Assembly: GCF_002902945.1 (NCBI RefSeq)
Contig: NZ_CP026103.1
Span: 1,364,001 to 1,428,000, forward strand
Origin: Paraburkholderia caribensis
Lineage (GTDB): Bacteria > Pseudomonadota > Gammaproteobacteria > Burkholderiales > Burkholderiaceae
DNA length: 64,000 bases
Direction: 5' to 3'
Shown here: positions 36,316 through 44,766 of the stretch, in pieces
How positions within the stretch are numbered: position 1 is the stretch's first letter
Layout of the letters: each line of letters opens with the position of its first letter
The notes under the pieces: generated by a model
Database searches by the model: none
Seen by the model: the letters and a program-made list of their open reading frames with translations, nothing else
Told to the model about the DNA's origin: nothing
Position numbers and translations under genes: made by a program

Positions 36316-36659
36316 GCAAGGTTTCCTTCGTCATACTGAGGGGCAACTGGGTGTGCAAATCAACACAACTATACGCGCGACCGCGTCTAATCCGCGCTAA
36401 AGCGGTCATCCGTCGCATCCGACTGAAGTCTTCGATTGGCCGATAGGGTGAGGCCGCCAACGGCCGCTTATTGGCACTCCGGTTAGCAAAAATCTGGATC
36501 TGGCTGACTGAAAGGTCGGAGAGAGTTATCTGACGGGAGCCATTCAACGTCGAAAGGCGTGGCCACGTCACCCTCTCCCGCTTCATCGATCGTTTTACCA
36601 ACGGGCAGGTTGTTCATGCGTTGCGACGCCACGAAGTCCCGCAACCGAATCCGGCGCGG
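36316..36659. other. Gap without a recognisable gene
   Basis: About 340 bp between RidA and the interrupted monooxygenase gene. Minus-strand open frames here do not resemble known proteins, and no clear regulatory site was found. Confidence 0.35.
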
Positions 36660-36962
36660 CTACGACGGCAGCTTCGCCGCAAGTACATCGATGTTCATGA
36701 TTTCCGGCGGTTTGGCGAAGAGATCGGACGCCTTCGCCATCAGTGCCTCGGCTACTTTGCCCGAGAGGTGCGCCTGACGGCCGGCGTCGTCGGGGAACGC
36801 ATCGAAGATGCCGTACACCGACGGCGCGATTTTCAGCCCGAACCACGCAATCGTCGCGGGTTCCTGCTCGACGAGCGGCAGTCCGCCCATCAGGAAGCTT
36901 TCGACTTCCTGCTCCTTGCCCGGCTTCGCTTCGAGCCTGACGAACTACGCTGTCCTGACCAT
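36660..36962 (-). pseudogene. Antibiotic biosynthesis monooxygenase-like gene with early amber codon
   Basis: From an ATG at 36962 preceded by AAGGAGG the frame reads MVRTA, then a TAG stop at 36945-36947, then FVRLEAKPGKEQEVESFLMGG and on through LVEQEPATIAWFGLKIAPSVYGIFDAFPD to the natural end LAAKLPS. Apart from the stop, the sequence is a full ABM-domain protein (YgiN-like quinol monooxygenase) of about 100 residues. One base change would explain it. Restart at an internal ATG (36890) would lose the first strand. Called a pseudogene. Confidence 0.7.
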
Positions 36963-37001
36963 GCCTGCCTCCTTGTTGGTGCCGCTTGCGGGTATCGCCC
37001 C

Positions 37002-37109
37002 CTATGATCTCCAAAACGCGGCGGCACGGTCGGCCTCATCGATGTACCAGGTGCCCTGGCCGATTACCGCCCCGTCCCACAACGAGGAACCGAAGCGGCG
37101 CTGTACCAT
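37002..37109 (-). pseudogene. Aldo/keto reductase N-terminal stub
   Basis: A 35-codon frame: MVQRRFGSSLWDGAVIGQGT then WYIDEADRAAAFWRS and a stop. It matches the first strand and helix of aldo/keto reductases of the type beginning RRFG..VPVIGQGTWYID. The remaining 230 or so residues, including the catalytic Asp and Tyr, are absent. It is a remnant left by a deletion, immediately next to the interrupted monooxygenase gene. Confidence 0.6.
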
Positions 37110-37134
37110 GTTCTCGCTTGCGCTCCCCACAATA

Positions 37135-37701
37135 TCACGCAGCATGCCGCCGCCCGCGCATAGTGCTAAACAGCTTGATCATTTCTCGATTGAATGCGGG
37201 GATATCGTCGGGGCTGCGGCTCGTGACCAGGTTTTGGTCAACGACGACCTCCTGATCCACCCAGTCCGCTCCCGCATTCTTAAGGTCGGTTTTGAGCGAT
37301 GGCCACGAGGTCATGCGCCGGCCGTGCGCTGCGCCGGCCTCAATGACGGTCCACGGACCGTGGCAGATCGATGCCACTGGCTTGCCGTCATCGAAAAAAG
37401 CCTTTGCGAAGGCCACCGCTTTCGGCTCCGTCCGGAGCACATCCGGGTTCAAGACGCCGCCCGGCAGGAGGAGCGCGTCGAAATCTTGCGGCTTGGCGTG
37501 GTCGAGGGCGACGTCGACAGGGAACTCGTCTCCCCATTTCGTGAAGTTCCAGGCGCGCACGTGCTCATTTCTGGGCGAGACGATGCGCGTCTCGGCGCCG
37601 GCTTCGTCGAGCGCCTTACGAGGCTCGACCATTTCGACTTGCTCAAATCCTTCCTCGATCAGGATCGCGATCTTCAGTCCCTTGAGAGTTTCATTCGTCA
37701 T
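37135..37701 (-). CDS. DJ-1/PfpI-family protein (type 1 glutamine amidotransferase-like)
   Basis: 188 residues. MTNETLKGLKIAILIEEGFE opens with the conserved Glu of the family (EEGFEQVEM). The nucleophile elbow is VASICHGPWTVIEAG, with Cys followed by His. DALLLPGGVLNPD is also typical. The form is that of the YhbO/YraA and PfpI proteins, associated with general stress and with protease or glycation-repair claims. It lies alone between gene remnants and the formaldehyde dehydrogenase. Confidence 0.87.
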   Translation of the reverse strand: MTNETLKGLKIAILIEEGFEQVEMVEPRKALDEAGAETRIVSPRNEHVRAWNFTKWGDEFPVDVALDHAKPQDFDALLLPGGVLNPDVLRTEPKAVAFAKAFFDDGKPVASICHGPWTVIEAGAAHGRRMTSWPSLKTDLKNAGADWVDQEVVVDQNLVTSRSPDDIPAFNREMIKLFSTMRGRRHAA

Positions 37702-37986
37702 GTTTCGATCTCCAATGATGAGCTTCGATTCGAAATACGCTTCGTCTGCGACAACCGTCTGGCCCGCACTCCGGCAGTGGCCGCGCTGTAGAAGCCAGTC
37801 GACTGGATGTCGATCCGCATGGTGATGGTCGCCGATCTTCTCCTTCGTCTGCTCCTTGTCACTGCTGAACGCAGCACCGAGCCGCTTAACGCGGCCCGGC
37901 CGATGCGCGCGTAAAGGATCGTGCGGAAGATGTCAGCGAGCGTGAAGTGGGAGGCGTAGTCGAGCGGCCCGTAACGACTTCCGGCT
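37702..37986 (-). pseudogene. Degraded coding sequence, unassigned
   Basis: The minus strand reads in one frame RYGPLDYASHFTLADIFRTI then LYARIGRAALSGSVLRSAV, and in the next frame KEQTKEKIGDHH..ADRHPV then DWLLQRGHC. Both look like codon-biased protein, and the switch of frame suggests a frameshifted remnant. I cannot name the family. Confidence 0.35.
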
Positions 37987-39192
37987 CTATGCGGCTTTCT
38001 TCACGCTGCCGTGCGGATCGATGACGAACTTCTTCGGCGAGCCATCGCTGAACGTCTTGTACGCCTCAGGCGCCTGCTCCAGCGTAATGATCTCAGTGTT
38101 CAGCATGGCGCCAAGATAGGGCATCCGATCCCACAGGATCGCCATCATCAGGTCGCGGTTGTAGTGCATGATCGGCGCCTGCCCCGCCGTTAGTTTCGGC
38201 GACTTGATCCAGGCCTTGCCGAAGCCAACGGGAAGCTGGCCTTTCTTCGTCAGATCGGTGCTCGCCTTCGGGTCGGCGTCGGTATAGATGCCGGGCACGC
38301 CCATCGCCCCACCGGCCCGCACCACTTCGAGAAGCGTGTTGATTACCGCCTCCGAGTGCTCGCTGTTCGCCTCCGGGCCGCAGCCGTGCGCCTCCAGCCC
38401 GACGCAATCCACGCCGCAATCCACCTCCCGCTTGCCGAGGATCGCTTCGATCTGGTCGGCCACCGGCGTGTCCTGGGTGAGATCGACCACCTCGCAGCCA
38501 TTATTCTTCAGCAGGTCCAGCCGCGCCCGGTTGGTATCGGCCACGATGATGCAGGACGCGCCGATCAGGCGGGCGCCCGCCGCGGCGCACCGGCCCACCG
38601 GCCCGGCCCCGGCGATATAGACGGTCGAGCCCACCTTGGCCCCGGCCTCCATCAGACCATGGAAGCCTGTCGGCAGGATGTCCGATAACAGCGTGAGATC
38701 CCGGATCTTCTCCATCGCCTGGTCCTTGTCCGGGAAAGGCAGCAGGTTCCAATCGGCGTAAGGCACCATGAGGTAGTCGGATTGGCCACCCTGCCAGCCG
38801 CCCAGATTGAAGCCATAGGCACCGCAATCGACGGCGTCATTGACGTTCATGCATACATCGGTGTGCCGCTCCTTGCAATTGCGGCAGCGTCCGCAAGAGA
38901 CGTTGAACGGGACCGAACATAGGTCGCCCTTCTTGATGAACTCGACGTCCGGCCCGACCTCGATGACTTCCCCGGTCATCTCATGTCCCATCACCATCCC
39001 CTTAGGCGCGGCAAAACGGCCGTGGTAGATGTGCTGATCGCTGCCGCAGATATTCGTCGTCACGATCTTGAGGATGGCGCCGTGATTGGCTTTCTTGCCT
39101 GTCGGGGTGACCAGCTTCGGATAGTCGAAAGTCTGCAGCTCCATCTTCATCGGACCCATGAACGTTACTACGCGATTGCCGCTCGCAGCCAT
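37987..39192 (-). CDS. fdhA: Glutathione-independent formaldehyde dehydrogenase
   Basis: About 401 residues from MAASGNRVVTFMGPMKMELQ; the start at 39192 has GGAG seven bases upstream. Zinc-dependent MDR fold: NICGSDQHIYHGR (catalytic zinc Cys), GHEMTGEV, a structural zinc site CGRCRNCKERHTDVC, the Rossmann motif YIAGAGPVGRCAAAGARL, and the long insertion CGVDCVGLEAHGCGPEANSEHSE found in the P. putida-type enzyme. It oxidises formaldehyde to formate with NAD+ without glutathione and may also act as an aldehyde dismutase. Standing alone. Confidence 0.9.
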   Translation of the reverse strand: MAASGNRVVTFMGPMKMELQTFDYPKLVTPTGKKANHGAILKIVTTNICGSDQHIYHGRFAAPKGMVMGHEMTGEVIEVGPDVEFIKKGDLCSVPFNVSCGRCRNCKERHTDVCMNVNDAVDCGAYGFNLGGWQGGQSDYLMVPYADWNLLPFPDKDQAMEKIRDLTLLSDILPTGFHGLMEAGAKVGSTVYIAGAGPVGRCAAAGARLIGASCIIVADTNRARLDLLKNNGCEVVDLTQDTPVADQIEAILGKREVDCGVDCVGLEAHGCGPEANSEHSEAVINTLLEVVRAGGAMGVPGIYTDADPKASTDLTKKGQLPVGFGKAWIKSPKLTAGQAPIMHYNRDLMMAILWDRMPYLGAMLNTEIITLEQAPEAYKTFSDGSPKKFVIDPHGSVKKAA

Positions 39193-40101
39193 GAAATTTC
39201 TCCTTGTTCGGTGTGTGAGGTCCGATCGATGTTGCCGTCGCGGCCTGGGTAAGGCGCCACGCTCGAATGGAGCCTGCCGATCATCGCGATCCCGATCACG
39301 CATGCAGGCACGAGATGGCGCCGATCTCGTCGACGCGGTCATTGACCCAACGACGAAGACATTAAGACTAGGCTCTTGCCGGTTGTACTTCTTTCTCATT
39401 CCTGCAAAGACTTGTCGGATCTCTGCGCTCCCGCTGCGCGGCTTTCAGACGCGAATGTACGGCAACCAGGCACGGCGGCCATCCCCGCCCTCGTTGTTCA
39501 ACACCTGGAGCCCCAATAGCCTCGCCGAGTTGTGCGAATCGGGATGTGTGCCACCGCCGTATGTTGGGACTGAGTGGTGGTGGGCGGCCGTGGTGCTGGC
39601 TCTATCAAAGCGTCGTCAGCGCGAATTCCGCGTCAACTAAAATTGCTACCACGGTGCGGTCCGGCTGTAACTAATTTCTTAGCGCAATACGCATCGATTG
39701 CCGTGCCTCGGATGCACACCGGACGGTGCAGTGGTCGGCCCGAACTTTTACTGGCTTAGATGCCGTCAGGAAGCACGCGACGTCCGAGCGCGAGGCCCAA
39801 ACCAATACCCACCCTAAATGGCTAACCTGGCGATTGATGTCCGACTTCAAGAGGGTCGCCCGTTTCCGTCACAACAATGGCAGGGCCGATAAAGGACAAG
39901 ACTAAGGCGCTCAAGTGTTCGCAAACCCACCGAGCCTCTCTGTCAAGTCTTCCTACAATCTAACGCGGCGAGCGACAGCCCGGCCGAGGGTCTGCAATGG
40001 GTGTTCGAGCCACGCACAGGGCGAAGCTGAGTACTGCATGGATCATGTAGTGATGTTGGGCACTGTCTCGCGATTGAACGGCGTATCGGGCAGAGGGGCA
40101 T
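39193..40101. other. 900-bp region without a supported gene
   Basis: Open frames here are short, lack SD sequences and have no motif that I recognise. Base composition is slightly lower in GC than the flanks. Likely decayed accessory DNA. The fdhA promoter must lie at its left end, but no convincing boxes were found. Confidence 0.4.
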
Positions 40102-41220
40102 ATGAACATGCAAACCACGTCGGACAAGTACTCGACCTTGGACAGTCTACGCGGCGTGGCGGCGATGCTCGTCGTCATGTACCATTTTCCTGGCTTGTTT
40201 CGTCCGGTATATGTCGAAAACAGCTACCTTGTGGTCGACCTGTTCTTCGTAATGAGCGGATTTGTTATTGCGAGTGCCTACGAAGAAAAGCTCTCGCGTG
40301 GCGACATCAGTCCGCTTCGGTTCATGAGACTCAGGCTTATCCGGCTGTATCCTCTTTATGCGCTCGGAACACTACTCGGAACCGCGGGTCTGCTATGGCG
40401 GCTACCTCTTTCGGATTGGCACCTCGTGGCTTCAGCACTCCCTCTTGGCCTGCTGATGATCCCATGTCCTCTCGTGATGCGAATCTTCTATCCGCTCAGC
40501 TATGCCGAAAGGGTCCTGTACCCCTTGAATTATCCCTCGTGGTCACTGTTTTTCGAACTCCTGGCGAACGCTGGCTACGCAGTGTTTTTCAAGTATCTTT
40601 CCACCCGAGTGCTGCTTATGGTCGTCGCAGCGTCTGGTGTGATGCTGATCGCCAAGGGCATTCATGGCGGCAAGCCTTTTAGCGCCGGATGGATTCTCGC
40701 CGGGAGCTACGGCGGATTGCTACGCATTGCGTATTCTTTCTCGACAGGTATTCTCCTGTTCCGGTTTCGCGCCGCCCGACGAAAGACCAGTAACGTCCTT
40801 GCAATCGCACTGGTGGCGGCTTTCATATTGCTTTTCTGCTTGCCTATCCCCGATATTTTCCACACGGCATTCATCTTTTCCATCGCGCTCTTCGTATTTC
40901 CGGTGTTGGTCTGGGTCGCCGCGGCCGTTGAACCGTCGCACAAGGTTCGTAAGGTATTTTTATTTTTTGGAGCGGTTTCCTACGGCGTATACGTGCTGCA
41001 TGTGCCGGTTGGCGCCTTTTTCCAGCTTATGTTTGCCGACATCGAGCACCTCGGACCCCACGTTACACCCTGGGTCGGCGCAGGCTTGCTGCTGACGGTG
41101 GTTGCTCTTGCCAGCATTGCCGAGAAAATCTACGACATCCCCGTTCGCCGGCGTCTTCTCAAGGGGTGGATAGTGCGCAAAAACCATCCCATGACGGTTG
41201 ATGCGACACTCAACCAGTAA
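40102..41220 (+). CDS. Acyltransferase 3 family membrane protein
   Basis: 372 residues, about ten membrane helices. STLDSLRGVAAMLVVMYHFP holds the R/H pattern typical of the family (LRGxAA..YH), followed by DLFFVMSGFVIASAYEEKL and RFMRLRLIRLYPLYALG. Members transfer acetyl or other acyl groups to sugars of O-antigen, exopolysaccharide or Nod factors on the inner membrane. No glycan cluster is adjacent. GC is lower than in neighbouring core genes, which suggests acquisition. Confidence 0.87.
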   Translation: MNMQTTSDKYSTLDSLRGVAAMLVVMYHFPGLFRPVYVENSYLVVDLFFVMSGFVIASAYEEKLSRGDISPLRFMRLRLIRLYPLYALGTLLGTAGLLWRLPLSDWHLVASALPLGLLMIPCPLVMRIFYPLSYAERVLYPLNYPSWSLFFELLANAGYAVFFKYLSTRVLLMVVAASGVMLIAKGIHGGKPFSAGWILAGSYGGLLRIAYSFSTGILLFRFRAARRKTSNVLAIALVAAFILLFCLPIPDIFHTAFIFSIALFVFPVLVWVAAAVEPSHKVRKVFLFFGAVSYGVYVLHVPVGAFFQLMFADIEHLGPHVTPWVGAGLLLTVVALASIAEKIYDIPVRRRLLKGWIVRKNHPMTVDATLNQ

Positions 41221-41620
41221 AAAGCCTTTTAGAGACCATCATATTTTCATTAATGGCCCAAACGGGCAGACGACCACCCAGAACACGAGTCGACCGCATG
41301 TGAGTCGGCTTCGGCCGTCAATTGCAGATCAACTTGGCGGAGGCGCGTCCGTTACACCCCGACAGCGGTCATTGCGGTGTCAGCAGTCCGAACGGCGACT
41401 GAGGGTCGGGAGTACGCACTGCCGACTGGCTGTTTTCGGGCCGCTGAATTCAAGTGGCCGCTTTCGAGCGATGAGTTCGAGGAGCAGACTGACGCAGCCC
41501 GCCCCCAAGCGGTCTCTCGGCCATTCCCAGAATGGACATTACATGATGTGTCGCTAGCCCAATTGTTGACGAAAAACTTCTGACTGAACATACTTCGCCA
41601 CGCTGTCGACGGAGGACGAA
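41221..41620. other. 400-bp gap, no gene seen
   Basis: Only short frames on both strands. I see no repeat, hairpin or promoter strong enough to list, apart from the GGAGG at 41611-41615 that serves the next gene. Confidence 0.35.
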
Positions 41621-42199
41621 GTGACGCCTGTTCAAATCGATTTACCACCGCGTCCAATTTCAACGGAACGCCTGAAGCTTGTTCCGGCATGTGAGCGGTT
41701 CGCGAGCCAGTTGAGGGAATACTTCATCGAAAATCGCAATCACCTGCAGCCGTGGGAGCCGCTTCGGGCCGAAGACTTCTTCGAGCCTGACTCGGTGCAC
41801 CAACGGCTAGCCACGATGGCGCATAACAACAGCTCAGGACTGGCACTGCATCTACTTCTAATTTCGGCGGAAAAAGGCGAGCTGGTCGGTGATTGCAATT
41901 TCACTAACATCATTCGCGGACCCTTTCAGGCATGTCATCTTGGATTTTCGCTTGCAAAGCGGTTTGAAGGCCAAGGTCTGATGCGAGAAGCTTTGACGGC
42001 TGCGATCTCTTATATTTTTCATGCGATCGGATTGCACAGGGTAATGGCGAATTTTAAGCCTGAGAATGTTCGTAGCGCAAAACTATTGGAAGGGCTAGGA
42101 TTTGAGCGCGAAGGACTGGCTCGGTCCTATCTGATGATCGATGGGGTATGGGCCGACCATGTGCTCGCATCGCTGATCAACCAAATTCCAGATTGTTGA
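41621..42199 (+). CDS. GNAT acetyltransferase, RimJ/RimL-like
   Basis: 192 residues with a GTG start and GGAGG five bases upstream. TERLKLVPACERFASQLREY opens the fold; the acetyl-CoA loop is ..LAKRFEGQGLMREALTAAIS (degenerate RxxGxG), then FHAIGLHRVMANFKPENVRSAKLLEGLGFEREGLARSYLMIDGVWADH, the classical RimJ tail. It may acetylate a ribosomal protein N-terminus or another amine. No operon partner. Confidence 0.85.
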   Translation: MTPVQIDLPPRPISTERLKLVPACERFASQLREYFIENRNHLQPWEPLRAEDFFEPDSVHQRLATMAHNNSSGLALHLLLISAEKGELVGDCNFTNIIRGPFQACHLGFSLAKRFEGQGLMREALTAAISYIFHAIGLHRVMANFKPENVRSAKLLEGLGFEREGLARSYLMIDGVWADHVLASLINQIPDC

Positions 42200-42344
42200 T
42201 TCGGTCTCGCAACCATCGCTCCGATCTTTCGACTTCCTCAGGCTTGAACCGTGCGGTGCCATTCGAAGCACGGATATATGCGTGATCGGCCAGAAAAGCT
42301 TTGAACGGACCTTCGTTGGGAAACCAGGGTCGCCGGGCACCGGC

Positions 42345-42857
42345 TCACGCGGAGGATGTATCCACCACGGTCGGAATCCGCTTTCCCATCTCGAACGCCC
42401 GAATCTCGTAGCCAAGTTCCTGGTACAGATCGATCGCCTGTTCGTTAAACTTCCAGACGGCTAACCTGATATCAGTGGCGCCTTGCTCCCGCGCCCATTC
42501 TTCCGCGAGTTTAATAAGGGAACTGCCGACCCCGCATCCTCTCACTTGCTCTGAGACTGCGACAGAACCAATGCGACCAACGACCATTGGCTGCAAAAGC
42601 GGACTTATCGGTTTCACCACCTGAATCGTAATGAAACCAACAGCTTTGGCGCCAAGCTCTGCAACGAACGTAGCTCGATCTTCTCCTTGGAGGCTGGAGA
42701 GCCAGTGCGGCTTGTCTCGGCCGAACTCCGTGGTGGCATCCGCATAGATGTCGGGGCGTGCCGAGTGGTGGTTCGCATTCAAGATTTGACCCAATTCGCA
42801 AATTGTCAAAACGTCTTCGATGGTCGCGCGTCGATAGTTTATCGAGTAGGTCATCAC
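42345..42857 (-). CDS. GNAT-family N-acetyltransferase
   Basis: 170 residues. Conserved acetyl-CoA-binding stretch: IGSVAVSEQVRGCGVGSSLIKLAEEWAREQGATDIRLAVWKFNEQAIDLYQELGYE, which is a full GNAT motif A and B. N-terminal half: YSINYRRATIEDVLTICELG. Likely acetylates a small molecule or a protein side chain; the substrate is unknown. Convergent with the RimJ-like gene, 145 bp apart. Confidence 0.85.
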   Translation of the reverse strand: MMTYSINYRRATIEDVLTICELGQILNANHHSARPDIYADATTEFGRDKPHWLSSLQGEDRATFVAELGAKAVGFITIQVVKPISPLLQPMVVGRIGSVAVSEQVRGCGVGSSLIKLAEEWAREQGATDIRLAVWKFNEQAIDLYQELGYEIRAFEMGKRIPTVVDTSSA

Positions 42858-43401
42858 CAGCTCTTGATAACGGGGAAAAAGAAAAGGCGCCGCAGGCGTC
42901 TTGGTCGTTGCACGTGGAGCTTGACTGATGAGGTTGATTTGATGCTAAGGACGTAAGGAACCAATGCCCAAGAGTGTGCGATCGTGAAGATGACGAGACT
43001 GAATTAATACGTTAAGGAGGCCCGTGATGTTGATATTGGCAAACCAAATTTAATCTGTGAAGTGATCGACGTCGATGTTGACGTGGCTCGGCCGACGGAG
43101 TGATGACATTCGGGAAGCGAAAGAAGCGCCGCACACTGTCACGAGTTTTTTCGACACTCAACTCACGTTAGCCGACCTACCGCTTGTGGTCGAACTTTGC
43201 CAGATACCTGTCACACTCAATTCAGTTAGCGTCGGCTCAGCGTGCACTCATGTTACGTGGATCCTGGCACAAGCTGGCGACGCGCCCCTGCTGCTGGAAC
43301 CCCATCGTCTCGTATATTCTCCCAGCGTGATATGCCTCATCTGCAACGATCACGAGCCGGTTAGCACGTCCTACGATCTGCCTTGCCTGACAATGCAAAC
43401 G
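42858..43401. other. 540-bp gap between GNAT and dctD
   Basis: No gene with a credible start or motif. A plus-strand open frame begins here and runs antisense through dctD, which is a codon-bias shadow. The left part is the junction between the patchy accessory region and higher-GC core sequence. Confidence 0.35.
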
Positions 43402-44766
43402 CTACGTATCGATCTCTTCGCCCTGCACATCGCGCGCGGCGATTTTCAACTGGCGAAGCTTGTGATACAGCGTCTTCTTCGGCATGCCGAGCGCCTCGCT
43501 CGCTTCCGCCACGTTGCCGTGGTGACGCCGCAGCATGTCTTCGATCAACCTGCGCTCGAAGTACGCAAGCTGGTCGGCGAGCGTACCGCCCTTGACAGCC
43601 GTGCCGCCGCCCTCGGCCAGCAGACTGTCGCCCGTGAGACCGAGCACGAAGCGGTCCGCGACGTTCTGCAACTCGCGCACGTTGCCGGGCCACGCGTGCG
43701 TCATCAGTTCCGAAACCTGCGACGCCGACACAACGGGCGCAGGTTGTCCAAAGCGGCGCGCGGCCGCCAGCACGAAGTGCTCGAACAGCAGCGGCACGTC
43801 TTCGCGGCGCTCGCGCAACGGCGGCAGTTCGATCTGCGCGACGTTGAGCCGGTACAGCAGGTCCGAGCGAAAGCGCCCGTCGGCGGAAAGCGCCGTCAAA
43901 TCGGCCTTCGACGCGGCGATCACCCGGCAATCGACGGAAATCGACTCGTTCGCGCCAAGCCGCTCCAGCGTGCGTTCCTGCAGCACGCGCAGCATCTTGA
44001 TCTGCAGCCCGACCGGCATGGTTTCGATTTCGTCGAGAAAAAGCGTGCCGCCGTGCGCCCATTCGATCTTGCCGACGCGCTTCTTGATCGCGCCCGTGAA
44101 CGCCCCCGCTTCGTGCCCGAACAGCTCGCTTTCGAAAATCTGTTCCGGCAGGCCGCCGCAATTGAGCGCGACGAAATGTTTGTCGCGGCGTCCGCCGAAA
44201 TCGTGCAGGCTGCGCGCAATCAGCTCCTTGCCCGTGCCCGTCTCGCCCGTGATCAACACCGATACCGACGTGTCGGCGAGCCGCAGAATCTTCTTGCGCA
44301 CTTCGGCGATGGCGGGAGACTTGCCGAGCACCAGCGCCTCGATGCCTTGCCAGTTGTCGAGCGCCGCCCGCAAGCCCTGCACTTCGAGCGTGAGGCGCCG
44401 CTTCTCGACCGCGCGCGCGACACGCCCCGCGATATGGTCGGAGGAAAAAGGCTTCTCGATGAAGTCGTACGCGCCCACCTGCATCGCGCCCACGGCCGTC
44501 GAGATGTCGGCATGCCCGCTGATCAGCACGACGGGGATCTGCGAATCGATCGCCATCACCTTGTCGAGCAGCTGCAATCCGTCGATGCCGGGCATCCGCA
44601 CATCCGACACGATCACGAGCGGCGCGCCCGGCGCGACTTCGGCCAGCGCCTGTGCCGCCGATGCAAACGCGCTGACGGCAAACCCCGCCAGCGCCACCGC
44701 CTGTTCGACGCCGAAGCGAACGTTCTCGTCGTCCTCGACGACGAGCACGCGAATGTCATCTCCCAT
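43402..44766 (-). CDS. dctD: Sigma-54-dependent response regulator, DctD-like
   Basis: About 454 residues from MGDDIRVLVVEDDENVRFGV. Receiver domain 1-125 with phosphoacceptor D55 (VIVSDVRMPG); AAA+ domain about 145-380 with GETGTGKELIARSLH and the sigma-54 contact loop GAFTGA; C-terminal Fis-type HTH (GNVAEASEALGMPKKTLYHKLRQL). Its start overlaps the end of the sensor gene by 11 bp. DctD normally activates C4-dicarboxylate uptake genes; here the neighbouring transporter is of another family with a sigma-54 promoter. Confidence 0.9.
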   Translation of the reverse strand: MGDDIRVLVVEDDENVRFGVEQAVALAGFAVSAFASAAQALAEVAPGAPLVIVSDVRMPGIDGLQLLDKVMAIDSQIPVVLISGHADISTAVGAMQVGAYDFIEKPFSSDHIAGRVARAVEKRRLTLEVQGLRAALDNWQGIEALVLGKSPAIAEVRKKILRLADTSVSVLITGETGTGKELIARSLHDFGGRRDKHFVALNCGGLPEQIFESELFGHEAGAFTGAIKKRVGKIEWAHGGTLFLDEIETMPVGLQIKMLRVLQERTLERLGANESISVDCRVIAASKADLTALSADGRFRSDLLYRLNVAQIELPPLRERREDVPLLFEHFVLAAARRFGQPAPVVSASQVSELMTHAWPGNVRELQNVADRFVLGLTGDSLLAEGGGTAVKGGTLADQLAYFERRLIEDMLRRHHGNVAEASEALGMPKKTLYHKLRQLKIAARDVQGEEIDT

